Positions 1 to 8,166 are shown, counted from the first letter of the stretch. The stretch is 36,714 bases of DNA from JAEUPI01 sp035499355 (GCA_035499355.1 DATJYZ010000010.1:1-36714), one strand, 5' to 3'. A program made the numbers and translations. Notes: generated by a model from the letters alone, not told the origin.

Positions 1-3000
1 CCACGGCCCGACCTCGCCGATGCGCGCCGCGGGACAGCGTTCGATGATGGCATCGATCGCCGCCTTCGTCACGATGCGCGCCAGCGGCGCGCCGATGCAG
101 TGGTGGATGCCGTCGCCGAAGCCGAAGTTGCGCGTGCCTTCGCGCGCGATGTCGAACGTGTCGGGCGACGCGCACAGCGTCGGGTCCCGGTTGGCCGCCC
201 CGTAGACCAGCGAGATCAGCGTGCCCTTGGGCAACGCGACGCCACCGAGCTCGGTGTCGTGCGCCACCCAGCGGTCCGCCAGCTGGAACGGCGCGTCGTA
301 GCGCAGCATTTCGTCGAGCGCCGCATCGGTCAGGCCGCCCTGCGCGCACAGCGATTGCCATTGCTGCGGATGCATCAGCAGGTTGCGCAACCCCGAGCCG
401 ATCAGGAACTGGGTCGACAGGTAGCCGCCGAGCGCGAAGTGCACCGCGGTGTTCATCGCTTCCACCGGATCGAGCTGCGTCTTCGACGCCGGGTACCCGG
501 TGCGGCGCCGCATGCCGGCGATGATCGACGTGGCGGTCGTGTAGTCGCTGGCCTGCGCCGCCGCGTCGCCGAGCGCCATGAAGTAGCTGCGCATCGCCAG
601 CCCCGCGGTGGCGCCGGGCACGCGCTGCGGCGGCAGCATCGTCTCGCGGTGCGCGTCGAGCGCGGCGCGGATCCAGCCGTCGACCACGGCCCACTCCACG
701 TTGGTGTTCATCGGACCGCGCGGCACGCCCATCACCTGGAAGAACACCTGCGACGCCAGCGGGCCGGCATAGCCGGCGATGGTCTCCAGCTGGCCGTCGA
801 GCAGCGCAGCATCGAGTAGGCCGTGGGCCGCCTTGGCGGCGAGCTCGCGCGCATTGACGATCGCAGCGGCGAACACGTCGTTCATGATCGCCCGCACCTC
901 GGTGTGGCGCGGCGGGTCGAGGAAGAACAGGCCGTCCTTCTGGTGATTGACCACCTGGAACGGGCCGCGCTCGTGGCCACCCGTCCGCGTGCCGCCGGGC
1001 TTGAGGAACAAGTCCTTCTGCGCATTGCACTGCGCCACCAGCTCGGCGCCGAACACCCACCAGGCGTTGTACGGCGGCCCGACGCGGCCGACCGGCGCCT
1101 GCGCCCGCATGCGCGCGTAGTCCGCATAGGGGTTGTCGAAGAACTGCGCCGGCGTGGCGTCGAGAACGGGTGCGGCCATGGAGGCTCCGGTCTTGCTGGA
1201 GGCAGTGTGGGTCGGCGGCGCTGCGGCAGCGTCGTGGGCGCGCCAGCCGGCGTCGGACAGCCACGCCAGGGCCTTGTGCCCGGGCATGAACAGGTAGGCG
1301 CTGCCGACCGTGCGCGTCAGCAGGGGCACCTGCACCTCGATCTCGTCGCGCGACTCGGCCGGGCGGAAGCGAAACGGCGTGCTGCCCTCGCGCGCGCTGC
1401 TGAACGGGTCCTGCGTGCCCAGCAACCCGGGTGCCGACAGGTCTTCGTTGGCCCACACGTGCTGCACGAATTCGAATTGCGACTCCAGATCGGCGCACAG
1501 GAACAGCCCGATCAGCCCGCGCGGCGCGTCGTCGGGGTGTGCGGGGTCGTACGGGGGACCGTAGGGCATGCCGCGGCGCACCACGCGGCGGCCCCACGGC
1601 ACGCCGAGCACCATGCCACTCCGAGGATTAAGGCGACGCACGTGCGCGCCGAACGGACAGCGCCGGCCTTCCTTGTCGTCGAACGCAGCCGGCCCGGCAT
1701 AGTCGAAGTCGTCGAGCCGCGTCGACGACGTCTTCGGCGCCGTCGGGTCGGGCCGCTCGGGCTCGCGCGCCAGCGGCGATCCGTTGCGCCAGCGGCCGAC
1801 CAGCTTGGCCGCGGTCAGCTCGGGGTCGACACCGTGTCGGCGTTCGACCTCGCGCAGAAAGCCGTCGAACGCCTTCACGTCCTGCTCGATCACGCGCAGC
1901 GCGGCATAGGTGCCGTGGGTGGCGAGCACGGGAGGCAACTCGCCGATGTAGTAGCCGCCGCGCGCGTTGCGGTAGTCGCGGCCGAGCAGCAGGTCACCGG
2001 TCGGCGAGCGCGGCCTGGCGTGCCCCGAGGCCCCGGGGAAGCGCGGCTGACCGATGCCGTCGCGAAAGCCAAAGTGGATCTCGCCCAGCTTGCCGATCGC
2101 GTCGGCGTGCAGCTCGAAGCAGCTGCGAGCACGGTTCTTCATCGCCGCGCGCACTTCGAGCATGCGGTCGGCCAGCGCCTTGCCGTCACCGGTGGTGTAG
2201 ACCGACACCAGGCCGTGCACGACCGCCGGTACGCGCCTGCCGGCCGAGGCATCCTCGAAGCCTGCGATCGTCCAGTGCTCGGGGTCGCTGGCGCCGATGT
2301 CGCCCAGGCGTGCCTTGCGCAGGCGCGGGCCCTCGCGGAAGGCCAGCGGAAACTGCTCCAGCGTGGGCTGCGGCAGGCCGAGCGCCTGCAGCCCCGCGTG
2401 CGTGAGGCCGATCGTCAGGCACCACGGCCTGCCACGCTCGCTGTCCCGGGAGACCATCGGCAACAGCGCGCGCAACAGGGCACGGCCGCCGGCGGCGTCG
2501 GCGAACACGACCCCGAGGTGGTGCGCGCAACGCGCCCGGAAGCCGTGCAGCACATGACCTTGCACGTCGTCGGGGTCGGCGGCGACGTCGGAGAACGGGG
2601 GCGGATCGGGCAGCACCTTCGGCCGCGTACCACCGGCGATGTCGAGCGCGGTGCGGCCCGGGTAGGCCGAGAACGGGTCGGGGTAGGCTCGCGGGTCCGG
2701 GCTCTTGGGGCCGGTGTTGCGGTCGACGTACTCCCAGAACTGGCGCGGATAGCGGCTCACCGGCAGCGGCGGCTTGCCTTTCATGTACGACAGGATCAGC
2801 GAGAACTCGGTGTCGAGCGCGGCGGCGAAGTCGAGCACGTAGTCCGGCATCGCGCCATCGAACTCGGTGATGATCATCAACAGCCCGCGCTCCCACAGTG
2901 GCACGAAGCGCGCGTAGTGCACGTAGTCCAGCGACGCCAGCGCCTTCTGGATGCGCGGCTTGACCGCCGGGTCGTCCAACCGGGTCATCAGCTCGGGCAG

Positions 3001-3060
3001 GCGCGCCGGGTCCTCCAGTTCCATGACCAGGCTGAAGCCCTTGCCGATGCTGTCGGACAT
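1..3060 (-). CDS. DyP-type peroxidase / cytochrome P450 fusion protein (C-terminus beyond left edge)
   Basis: One uninterrupted minus-strand frame runs from ATG 3060 off the left edge (1020 residues visible). After an N-terminal extension, residues about 150-600 form a heme peroxidase of the DyP family: GFRDG with catalytic Asp334, proximal heme ligand His473 in GAHVRRLNPR, and distal Arg495 in VVRRGMPYG. A short Ala/Thr/Ser-rich linker (about 608-627) leads to a cytochrome P450 from Met628. It has ExxR (E917/R920) and the heme loop FGFGDGIHHCIG with Cys988; only a few tens of residues should be missing. The I helix reads GGYLST (878-883) instead of the usual [AG]Gx[DE]T[TS], so the acid is Leu and the threonine is Ser. 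I checked codon by codon across the junction and found no stop. The P450 Met at 1179 has a GGAG five bases upstream, so a separate P450 could also be made internally. The substrate is unknown. The gene is divergent from a LuxR-type regulator. Confidence 0.88.
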   Translation of the reverse strand, partial: MSDSIGKGFSLVMELEDPARLPELMTRLDDPAVKPRIQKALASLDYVHYARFVPLWERGLLMIITEFDGAMPDYVLDFAAALDTEFSLILSYMKGKPPLPVSRYPRQFWEYVDRNTGPKSPDPRAYPDPFSAYPGRTALDIAGGTRPKVLPDPPPFSDVAADPDDVQGHVLHGFRARCAHHLGVVFADAAGGRALLRALLPMVSRDSERGRPWCLTIGLTHAGLQALGLPQPTLEQFPLAFREGPRLRKARLGDIGASDPEHWTIAGFEDASAGRRVPAVVHGLVSVYTTGDGKALADRMLEVRAAMKNRARSCFELHADAIGKLGEIHFGFRDGIGQPRFPGASGHARPRSPTGDLLLGRDYRNARGGYYIGELPPVLATHGTYAALRVIEQDVKAFDGFLREVERRHGVDPELTAAKLVGRWRNGSPLAREPERPDPTAPKTSSTRLDDFDYAGPAAFDDKEGRRCPFGAHVRRLNPRSGMVLGVPWGRRVVRRGMPYGPPYDPAHPDDAPRGLIGLFLCADLESQFEFVQHVWANEDLSAPGLLGTQDPFSSAREGSTPFRFRPAESRDEIEVQVPLLTRTVGSAYLFMPGHKALAWLSDAGWRAHDAAAAPPTHTASSKTGASMAAPVLDATPAQFFDNPYADYARMRAQAPVGRVGPPYNAWWVFGAELVAQCNAQKDLFLKPGGTRTGGHERGPFQVVNHQKDGLFFLDPPRHTEVRAIMNDVFAAAIVNARELAAKAAHGLLDAALLDGQLETIAGYAGPLASQVFFQVMGVPRGPMNTNVEWAVVDGWIRAALDAHRETMLPPQRVPGATAGLAMRSYFMALGDAAAQASDYTTATSIIAGMRRRTGYPASKTQLDPVEAMNTAVHFALGGYLSTQFLIGSGLRNLLMHPQQWQSLCAQGGLTDAALDEMLRYDAPFQLADRWVAHDTELGGVALPKGTLISLVYGAANRDPTLCASPDTFDIAREGTRNFGFGDGIHHCIGAPLARIVTKAAIDAIIERCPAARIGEVGPW

Positions 3061-3220
3061 GCCGTCCCCCGTGGTTCACCTCGCGCCGATGCTGCCAGCC
3101 GTCCGACGGCGGCACAACGACCCACCCACCGGTCCCCCCAAATTTCAGCCCCGACCCAAGGACCTGAAAGCCCGATCGCGGGACGCTTCGGCGTCTTCCA
3201 CCAGGCCCTGGAGCGCCCCG

Positions 3221-3934
3221 ATGCAACCGCTGCAAACCACACCCTCGCCCGTCCGATTGCCGCTGCCGTTCCGCGTCGGCGCGATGGCTGGCAACCCCGC
3301 CGTGCCACGTCCACCGGCGGCGCGCCGCGATGACCGGCCCGCGACCGTCGGTGCACCGTCGGTCGTGCAGTCGATCCTCGACTGCATCCAGATCGGCGCG
3401 ATGGCGGTCGGCCCGGGCTTGCGGGTGGCGTTCGCCAACCGCGCGGCGCTGCGGGCGTGCAACCGCCACACGCTGCTACGCCTGGAAGACGCGCACGTGG
3501 CGACGCTGGACCTCGCCAGCGACGCCGACCAGGCACGCCTCGCCAAGGCGGTGGACGGCGCGCACGCCGGCCAATGGTCGCTGGTGCGGCTGGGCGCGGG
3601 GACAAGGGCGCTGTCGATCGCGGTATTCCCGCTCTTCCATGGCGAGCGCGACACCGGGGCGCTGGCTTTGCTGCTGTTCGGCCTCAGCCAGACGCAAGAG
3701 CCGCTGGCGATCCAGTTGTACGCGGGCTCGTGCGGGCTCACGCCGGCCGAGACGCGCGTGCTGCTCGGCCTGGCCGAAGGGCTGGTGCCCAAGCAGATCG
3801 CCAGCAAGCACGAGGTGCTGCTGTCGACCGTGCGCACGCAGATCAGCAGCATCCGCGACAAGACCGGCACGCGTCGGCTCGCCGACCTGATGCAGGCGCT
3901 GGTGAGCCTGCCGCCGATCATGCCGCGCACCTGA
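3221..3934 (+). CDS. LuxR-type transcriptional regulator with PAS-like sensor region
   Basis: 237-residue cytoplasmic DNA-binding regulator. The N-terminal half carries a PAS-like segment (about residues 45-140; IGAMAVGPGLRVAFANRAAL is typical of its first strands). The C-terminus (about 173-230) is a LuxR helix-turn-helix: LTPAETRVL, then GLVPKQIA and STVRTQISSI. I chose ATG 3221 because a GGAG lies seven bases upstream; ATG 3284 is a weaker alternative. It is transcribed away from the DyP-P450 gene across a 160-base gap, so control of that fusion gene is a reasonable inference. No response-regulator receiver domain is present. The inducing signal cannot be read from the sequence. Confidence 0.85.
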   Translation: MQPLQTTPSPVRLPLPFRVGAMAGNPAVPRPPAARRDDRPATVGAPSVVQSILDCIQIGAMAVGPGLRVAFANRAALRACNRHTLLRLEDAHVATLDLASDADQARLAKAVDGAHAGQWSLVRLGAGTRALSIAVFPLFHGERDTGALALLLFGLSQTQEPLAIQLYAGSCGLTPAETRVLLGLAEGLVPKQIASKHEVLLSTVRTQISSIRDKTGTRRLADLMQALVSLPPIMPRT

Positions 3935-4012
3935 AGACGCGGCCTCGGGGCGCAGCGGGAGCGACGGAAGGTGTCGAAGGTCACACGGCCACTGTGCACC
4001 CGTGCAATCACC

Positions 4013-4040
4013 GGCGCATCCATTCGCGTGGGGATGCGCC
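4013..4040. terminator. Hairpin between convergent genes, possible bidirectional terminator
   Basis: GGCGCATCC at 4013-4021 and GGATGCGCC at 4032-4040 form a perfect 9-bp stem with a 10-base loop. It lies between the converging ends of the LuxR-type regulator and the lipoprotein gene. There is no T tract on either side, so it is not a canonical intrinsic terminator. Confidence 0.35.
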
Positions 4041-4105
4041 GCGCGAAGGCGGCTTAACGGGCCAAGCGGTGGACATGCGGCGCTCCCGCGCCGCGAGAAA
4101 CGTCC

Positions 4106-4747
4106 TCAGAACAGCTTGGCGCTGTCGACGGCGCCGAACACCAGATGGGTCAGTTCGGTCAGCTGGGCGGTCAGGTCGGTCGACGGCGGCGCGCTCGCCT
4201 TGGCCGATTGAATCAGCCGGCCGCTGCCGGTGTCGGTGACGCTGCTGTTGATGGCATAGCCGACGTTGGTGCGCCCACCGCCCACCGGCGTGGTGACACC
4301 GACCCCGGTGCCCACAGAGGTGCCTCCGCCGCCGAAGCCGAAGCCACCGATGCCGAACGAGATGCTCGAAGGCCCGCTGACGCTGACGTCCGACTGCGTC
4401 ACGTAATGCGTGATCACGGCCTTGGCGCCGGCGCTGCGCGCAGCAGGTAGGTACTGCTCGGCGCCGAGCGGTCGGCCCGGCGCCTGGTTGGTGGTGTCGG
4501 GGGCCGACACCGGCGTGCCGCCGCGTGCACTCACCGCCGCGGCCATCTGGTCGAGGCAGATGCGCTTGATCACCTGGTCGTAGGCTTCGCAGGCGACCAT
4601 GACGCGGGCACCGCGCAGACTGCCCGGCGCAAGCTGGGGATCGGACCACTGCGCGTCGAGCCGGGTCGACGCACAGCCGGCGAGCAACATGGCGGCGCCG
4701 ATGCTCGCCTGGACGACGAGACGCGCTGCACGGCTGGAGCTACGCAT
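4106..4747 (-). CDS. Predicted outer-membrane lipoprotein of unknown function
   Basis: 213 residues. The N-terminus has arginines, a hydrophobic stretch and a lipobox (LLAGC, lipidated Cys25), so it should be exported and anchored in a membrane. Residues about 45-110 form an alpha/beta region (RVMVACEAYDQVIKR, then AGAKAVITHYV) resembling the N-terminal fold of small periplasmic lipoproteins. Residues about 130-160 are very Gly-rich. The C-terminus is predicted helical. A GGAGAAG ribosome site sits just before ATG 4747. I do not recognise a named family. The gene is monocistronic, convergent with the LuxR-type regulator. Confidence 0.75.
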   Translation of the reverse strand: MRSSSRAARLVVQASIGAAMLLAGCASTRLDAQWSDPQLAPGSLRGARVMVACEAYDQVIKRICLDQMAAAVSARGGTPVSAPDTTNQAPGRPLGAEQYLPAARSAGAKAVITHYVTQSDVSVSGPSSISFGIGGFGFGGGGTSVGTGVGVTTPVGGGRTNVGYAINSSVTDTGSGRLIQSAKASAPPSTDLTAQLTELTHLVFGAVDSAKLF

Positions 4748-4832
4748 GGTCTTCTCCGGAGGGCGACGCTGCGAGCATAGGCCGAATCACCGGTCGCGGT
4801 GTGTCGAGGTGCAGGCGCGCCCGTCGCCGCGC

Positions 4833-5129
4833 CTACTTCGCCGGCACAGCGGCCGCACGGTCGAACGTGGCGCCGTTGACCGTCAACCCGGCATCCGAGA
4901 ACTTGGCTGCGCTGCCCGAGCCGATGCCCTTGACACGGCCGATCAGGTCACGCCAGTCCTTGAAGGGCGCCCTGCCGCGTTCGTCGAGGATGCGCTGCGC
5001 GATCGACGGGCCGACACCGGGAATCTGCTCGAGGTCGGCCTGCGTCGCGTTGTTCGCGTCGACCGGTGCCGCGAGCACACCTGACATCACCCAGGTCAGC
5101 AGGCAGCCTGAGACGACGATCGGCTTCAT
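4833..5129 (-). CDS. ComEA-like helix-hairpin-helix protein, exported
   Basis: 98 residues: a signal peptide (cleavage probably after VLAA, about residue 21), then a tandem helix-hairpin-helix unit beginning VDANNATQADLEQIPGVGPSIAQRIL and continuing to FKDWRDLIGRVKGIG. This arrangement is typical of short ComEA-family proteins, which bind double-stranded DNA in the periplasm during uptake. The C-terminal tail (about 75-98) is extra. GAGGTG precedes ATG 5129. No other competence gene is nearby, so a role in transformation is inferred from the family only. Confidence 0.85.
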   Translation of the reverse strand: MKPIVVSGCLLTWVMSGVLAAPVDANNATQADLEQIPGVGPSIAQRILDERGRAPFKDWRDLIGRVKGIGSGSAAKFSDAGLTVNGATFDRAAAVPAK

Positions 5130-5248
5130 CGGTCACCTCGACACTCGTCGACTGCGCAGCTTGGCGCGGGGCTGATTGAACCGCACTCGCGCGATGGGCA
5201 ACTCAAACGCGCGCCGATGCGCCTGCCGCCACCGCACGAGGACGATCC

Positions 5249-5671
5249 ATGGTCGAACGCCTGTACCCCGGGGTCTACGTCACCGAGACCTCGTTCCAAG
5301 CCCATCCGATCGAGGGCGTGTCGACCGCGACCATGCCGCTCGCCTCGGCGCAGGAAGCGCAGCAGCCGGTTGCGCACGCGTCGAGCCCACCTGCGCCGGG
5401 TTGGACACAACAGACCCAGCACGACCCAGGGACCGCGCTGGCGCAGCTGTTCGCCTTTCTCGGCGAGTCGCTGCTCTTCCGTTGCGGCGGCGGCGCGAGC
5501 GAATCGATGTTGCACGCACAACCCGGCTACGGCGTGGTGCAGGGTCTCGCGGTCGACTCGCACACGGCCGGCGACGCCGGCGTCCACGTTGCCGCGGGAG
5601 AGGCCTGGACTCCTTGGGGTCGACCCGTCGACACCGACAGCGCGCAGCCGCACCGCATCAAGAAGCCTTGA
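5249..5671 (+). CDS. Orphan mosaic of contractile-tail (sheath/baseplate) protein segments
   Basis: 140 residues. Residues 1-28 (MVERLYPGVYVTE and the following PIEGVSTAT) read like the start of a phage or contractile-injection-system tail sheath protein. Residues about 57-78 (HDPGTALAQLFAFLGESLLFR) resemble the DPGxTLLELFAWL segment of baseplate J-like proteins. Residues about 95-127 (YGVVQGLAV, then VHVAAGEAWTPWGRPV) resemble another baseplate-associated domain. The gene has a good start (CGAGGA six bases before ATG 5249). No sheath, tube, baseplate or lysis genes surround it. It may be a relic, or a small adaptor assembled from tail pieces. The segment assignments are by eye. Confidence 0.6.
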   Translation: MVERLYPGVYVTETSFQAHPIEGVSTATMPLASAQEAQQPVAHASSPPAPGWTQQTQHDPGTALAQLFAFLGESLLFRCGGGASESMLHAQPGYGVVQGLAVDSHTAGDAGVHVAAGEAWTPWGRPVDTDSAQPHRIKKP

Positions 5672-5700
5672 TGCGCGCGGCGCTGCCTGGAGCGGCTGCG

Positions 5701-5943
5701 TCAGGGCTTGGTGGTGACGGGCTGCGCGAGCGCGGTGCGCACCGGCGGCTTCTGCACCGGCTGCGTGGCGATGCGCCGCTGCTCCGCGCGCATCAGCTCG
5801 CCGCGCTCGAGCCCTTGCTGTAGCACCGTGACGAACGACCCCAGCAACAACAGTACCGCCGCACCGGCAAACAGCCACGACACGACGCGCGACGTGATGG
5901 TGATGCGAATCGCGTGCGGTAGGACGATGCTAACGCTCCACAT
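5701..5943 (-). CDS. Small single-span membrane protein, unknown function
   Basis: 80 residues from ATG 5943, chosen because GGAG lies six bases upstream; a longer frame to 6033 has no such support. A short basic/amphipathic N-terminus is followed by one strong hydrophobic segment (about residues 22-42, LFAGAAVLLLLGSFVTVLQ). The tail is polar (GELMRAEQRRIATQPVQ) and Pro/Thr-rich. The topology suggests an inner-membrane anchor with an exposed C-terminal helix. I do not recognise a family. Confidence 0.6.
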   Translation of the reverse strand: MWSVSIVLPHAIRITITSRVVSWLFAGAAVLLLLGSFVTVLQQGLERGELMRAEQRRIATQPVQKPPVRTALAQPVTTKP

Positions 5944-6074
5944 GGCAGGCTCCGGCGCAACGGCGGCAGTGTAGGCATCGCCACCGCCAGTTGTCGGGAA
6001 CCCGCGCTGCATGCGTGGATTCAGCCTGCCCACGCGCCGGGTCCCCGCTGCGCAGCCACCCTATCATCGGCGCG

Positions 6075-7286
6075 ATGCGCCACGCCGACGCGGTGATCAT
6101 CGGCGCCGGCGCGGCCGGCCTGCACTGCGCGGCGATCGCCGGACAGCGCGGCGTGCGCGTGCTGCTGATCGATCATTCTGCGGCGGTGGCCGAGAAGGTG
6201 CGCATCTCCGGCGGCGGCCGCTGCAACTTCACCAACCGCGAGACCACGCCGCAGAATTTTCTGTCGGCCAACACCGACTTCTGTCGCTCGGCGCTGGCAC
6301 GCTATTCACCGCGCGACTTCATCGAGCTGGTGCAGCGCCACCACATCGCCTGGCACGAGAAGCACAAGGGCCAGCTCTTCTGCGACGACTCCAGCGAACG
6401 GATCGTCGCGATGCTGCTCGCCGAGTGCGCGCTGGGTGGTGTCGAGCGGTGGCAGCCCTGCCGAGTGACCGAGGTGCGCCACGGCGCTCGCGGCTTCGAG
6501 CTCGACACCGACCGGGGCCTCGTGGCAGCTCCGCAGCTGGTCGTGGCCTGCGGTGGGCTTTCCATCCCCAAGATCGGCGCGAGCGACTTCGGCTATCGGC
6601 TGGCGCGCCAGTTCGGCCACCCGGTCGTGGATCCGCGTCCGGGGCTGGTGCCGCTGACCTTCGATGCCGCGGCGTGGACGCCCCTCGCCGCCCTGTCCGG
6701 CCTGTCGCTCGAGGTGCTCGTGAGCACCGCCGACGGGCGCAGCGAGTTCCTGGAGGACCTGCTGTTCACGCATCGCGGGCTCAGCGGCCCGGCCATCCTG
6801 CAGATCTCGAGCCACTGGCGCCCCGGTGACGCCCTGCGCATCGACCTGGCCCCCGGCCACGATCTGAAGGCCGAGCTGGTGGCGGCCAAGGGGACGACGC
6901 GGCGCCAGCTCGGCAACGTGCTCGCGGACCTTTTGCCGCGGCGCCTGGCCGAGACCTGGCTCGGGCTGCGGCCGGGCCCGCCGCTCGCTGAGATGCCGTT
7001 GCCGGCACTGCGCGACCGCGACCTGTCCGCGCTGGCCGATGGGTTGCAGCGCTGGATCGTCACCCCGAGCGGCAGCGAGGGCTACCGCAAGGCCGAAGTC
7101 ACCGTCGGCGGCGTCGACACCCGCCATCTGAGCTCGCAATCGATGCAGAGCCGCCGCGTGCCCGGCCTGTATTTCATCGGCGAGGTGGTCGACGTCACCG
7201 GCTGGCTCGGCGGCTACAACTTTCAGTGGGCCTGGGCCAGCGCCGCGGCCTGCGCTCGGGCTTTGCAGAGCGCGCACGTGCGCTGA
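6075..7286 (+). CDS. YhiN/HI0933-type FAD-dependent oxidoreductase
   Basis: 403-residue flavoprotein. The N-terminal Rossmann motif IIGAGAAGLHCA (about residues 8-19) binds FAD. The family signature EKVRISGGGRCNFTN (about 40-54) follows. The C-terminal second FAD contact contains TVGGVDT and then GLYFIGEVVDVTGWLGGYNFQWAWAS, nearly diagnostic of the HI0933/YhiN family. Length fits the family. ATG 6075 is chosen because it begins directly at the FAD fold; the open frame extends further upstream without family similarity. The physiological substrate of this family is unknown. The gene stands alone. Confidence 0.93.
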   Translation: MRHADAVIIGAGAAGLHCAAIAGQRGVRVLLIDHSAAVAEKVRISGGGRCNFTNRETTPQNFLSANTDFCRSALARYSPRDFIELVQRHHIAWHEKHKGQLFCDDSSERIVAMLLAECALGGVERWQPCRVTEVRHGARGFELDTDRGLVAAPQLVVACGGLSIPKIGASDFGYRLARQFGHPVVDPRPGLVPLTFDAAAWTPLAALSGLSLEVLVSTADGRSEFLEDLLFTHRGLSGPAILQISSHWRPGDALRIDLAPGHDLKAELVAAKGTTRRQLGNVLADLLPRRLAETWLGLRPGPPLAEMPLPALRDRDLSALADGLQRWIVTPSGSEGYRKAEVTVGGVDTRHLSSQSMQSRRVPGLYFIGEVVDVTGWLGGYNFQWAWASAAACARALQSAHVR

Positions 7287-7443
7287 CGCGCTGCCCTGCT
7301 GCAGCCGGTTCGGCGGGGCGATTTCCGCTGAAACCCGATGTTCACTATTGAACGCCGCGCATGCTCATTGCGCAATCGCCCCGACAGCGTCGGGCGCGCA
7401 CAGTCATGGCCATCGATTCGCCCCCTGCCCACAGGAGAAGTCC

Positions 7444-7659
7444 ATGAACCGCAAATTGCCGATCGCCGTGCGCGCCCTCGCCGCCGCGTCTGCGGTGTTC
7501 ATGACGGTGGCGACGCTCAACGGCCTGGTCTCGATCGCCGAGCCCCACCAGAGCCAGCTGATGGCCGCCAACGCCGCCCGCCAGGCGGAACGGATGGCCC
7601 AGGCCGCTCAGCGTGGTGCGCTGGTCGCCCAGACCGCCTCCGGATCTGCCCGCCGCTGA
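7444..7659 (+). CDS. Small exported protein, unknown function
   Basis: 71 residues with a strong ribosome site (AGGAGA seven bases before ATG 7444). The N-terminus (MNRKLPIAVRALAAASAVFM) looks like a signal peptide or membrane anchor. The remainder is Ala/Gln/Arg-rich and probably helical (LMAANAARQAERMAQAAQRG). A small secreted helical protein is the best description; no family recognised. Confidence 0.65.
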   Translation: MNRKLPIAVRALAAASAVFMTVATLNGLVSIAEPHQSQLMAANAARQAERMAQAAQRGALVAQTASGSARR

Positions 7660-7686
7660 GCGGCCGCCCCCGCGCGGGCCAGAATA

Positions 7687-7715
7687 CCTTCGCCGACGCG
7701 TCGCGTCGGCGAAGG
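7687..7715. repeat. 29-bp near-perfect palindrome overlapping a ribosome binding site
   Basis: CCTTCGCCGACGCG (7687-7700) and its exact reverse complement (7702-7715) are separated by one base. Its right arm supplies most of the GAAGGAG ribosome site for the ATG at 7723, so a transcript hairpin would hide that site. It could be a terminator for the upstream small gene (there is no T tract), a protein-binding palindrome or a translation-blocking hairpin. Confidence 0.7.
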
Positions 7716-7722
7716 AGCTTCG

Positions 7723-8139
7723 ATGACCACGATGTGCATGGCCACCGCCGCGATCGGTTGTCTGGCACCGGAGCTGGAGCAGCGCGCGGCGCCAGACCCT
7801 GCCCGCGCGCGCAGGCTGCTGGCCGACGCCGGCCATGCCGACGGCTTCGAGGTCACGCTCGATTGCCCGAACGACCGCTACGTCAACGACCAGGCGATCT
7901 GCATCGCGGTGGCGCCGATGCTCGAGCGCGTCGGCGTCAAGGTGCGCGTCGACGCGCGGCCGAAGACCATCTTCTTGCAGAAGATCGAACGCCTCGACAC
8001 CGGCTTCTATCTGCTTGGCTGGGGTGGCAGCACCACCGACGTGCAGGGCCTGCTCGACCCGATCGTGTCGCCCCGCAACGTGACGCCGGTGGTGATGCCC
8101 GACAACGCGCTGCGCGCACACTGGGTGCGCTTCGACTGA
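7723..8139 (+). pseudogene. Remnant of an ABC transporter peptide/nickel-type substrate-binding protein (SBP family 5)
   Basis: The 138-residue frame matches pieces of the roughly 500-residue family 5 binding proteins. DPARARRLLADAGHADGFEV, LDCPNDRYVNDQAICIAV and FYLLGWGGSTTD come from the C-terminal lobe. The frame then jumps to the last residues of the protein (MPDNALRAHWVRFD). The N-terminal two thirds, the signal peptide and a stretch before the C-terminus are missing. No permease or ATPase genes are adjacent. An intact frame with a ribosome site remains, so a short product is possible, but it cannot be a working binding protein. I call it a deletion remnant. Confidence 0.8.
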
Positions 8140-8166
8140 GCGGCGCGACAGACCGCGCGAAGCGCG

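Noticed and set aside
1..1179. P450 as a separate gene starting at ATG 1179
   Set aside because: A ribosome-like GGAG precedes it, but the peroxidase frame has no stop and runs directly into it; kept as possible internal initiation only.
100..3333. Long plus-strand open frames (100-819 and 823-3333, the latter 836 codons)
   Set aside because: They are antisense to the DyP-P450 gene in matching codon register and contain Arg/Ala/Val-rich nonsense without any motif; the minus-strand frame has all catalytic signatures.
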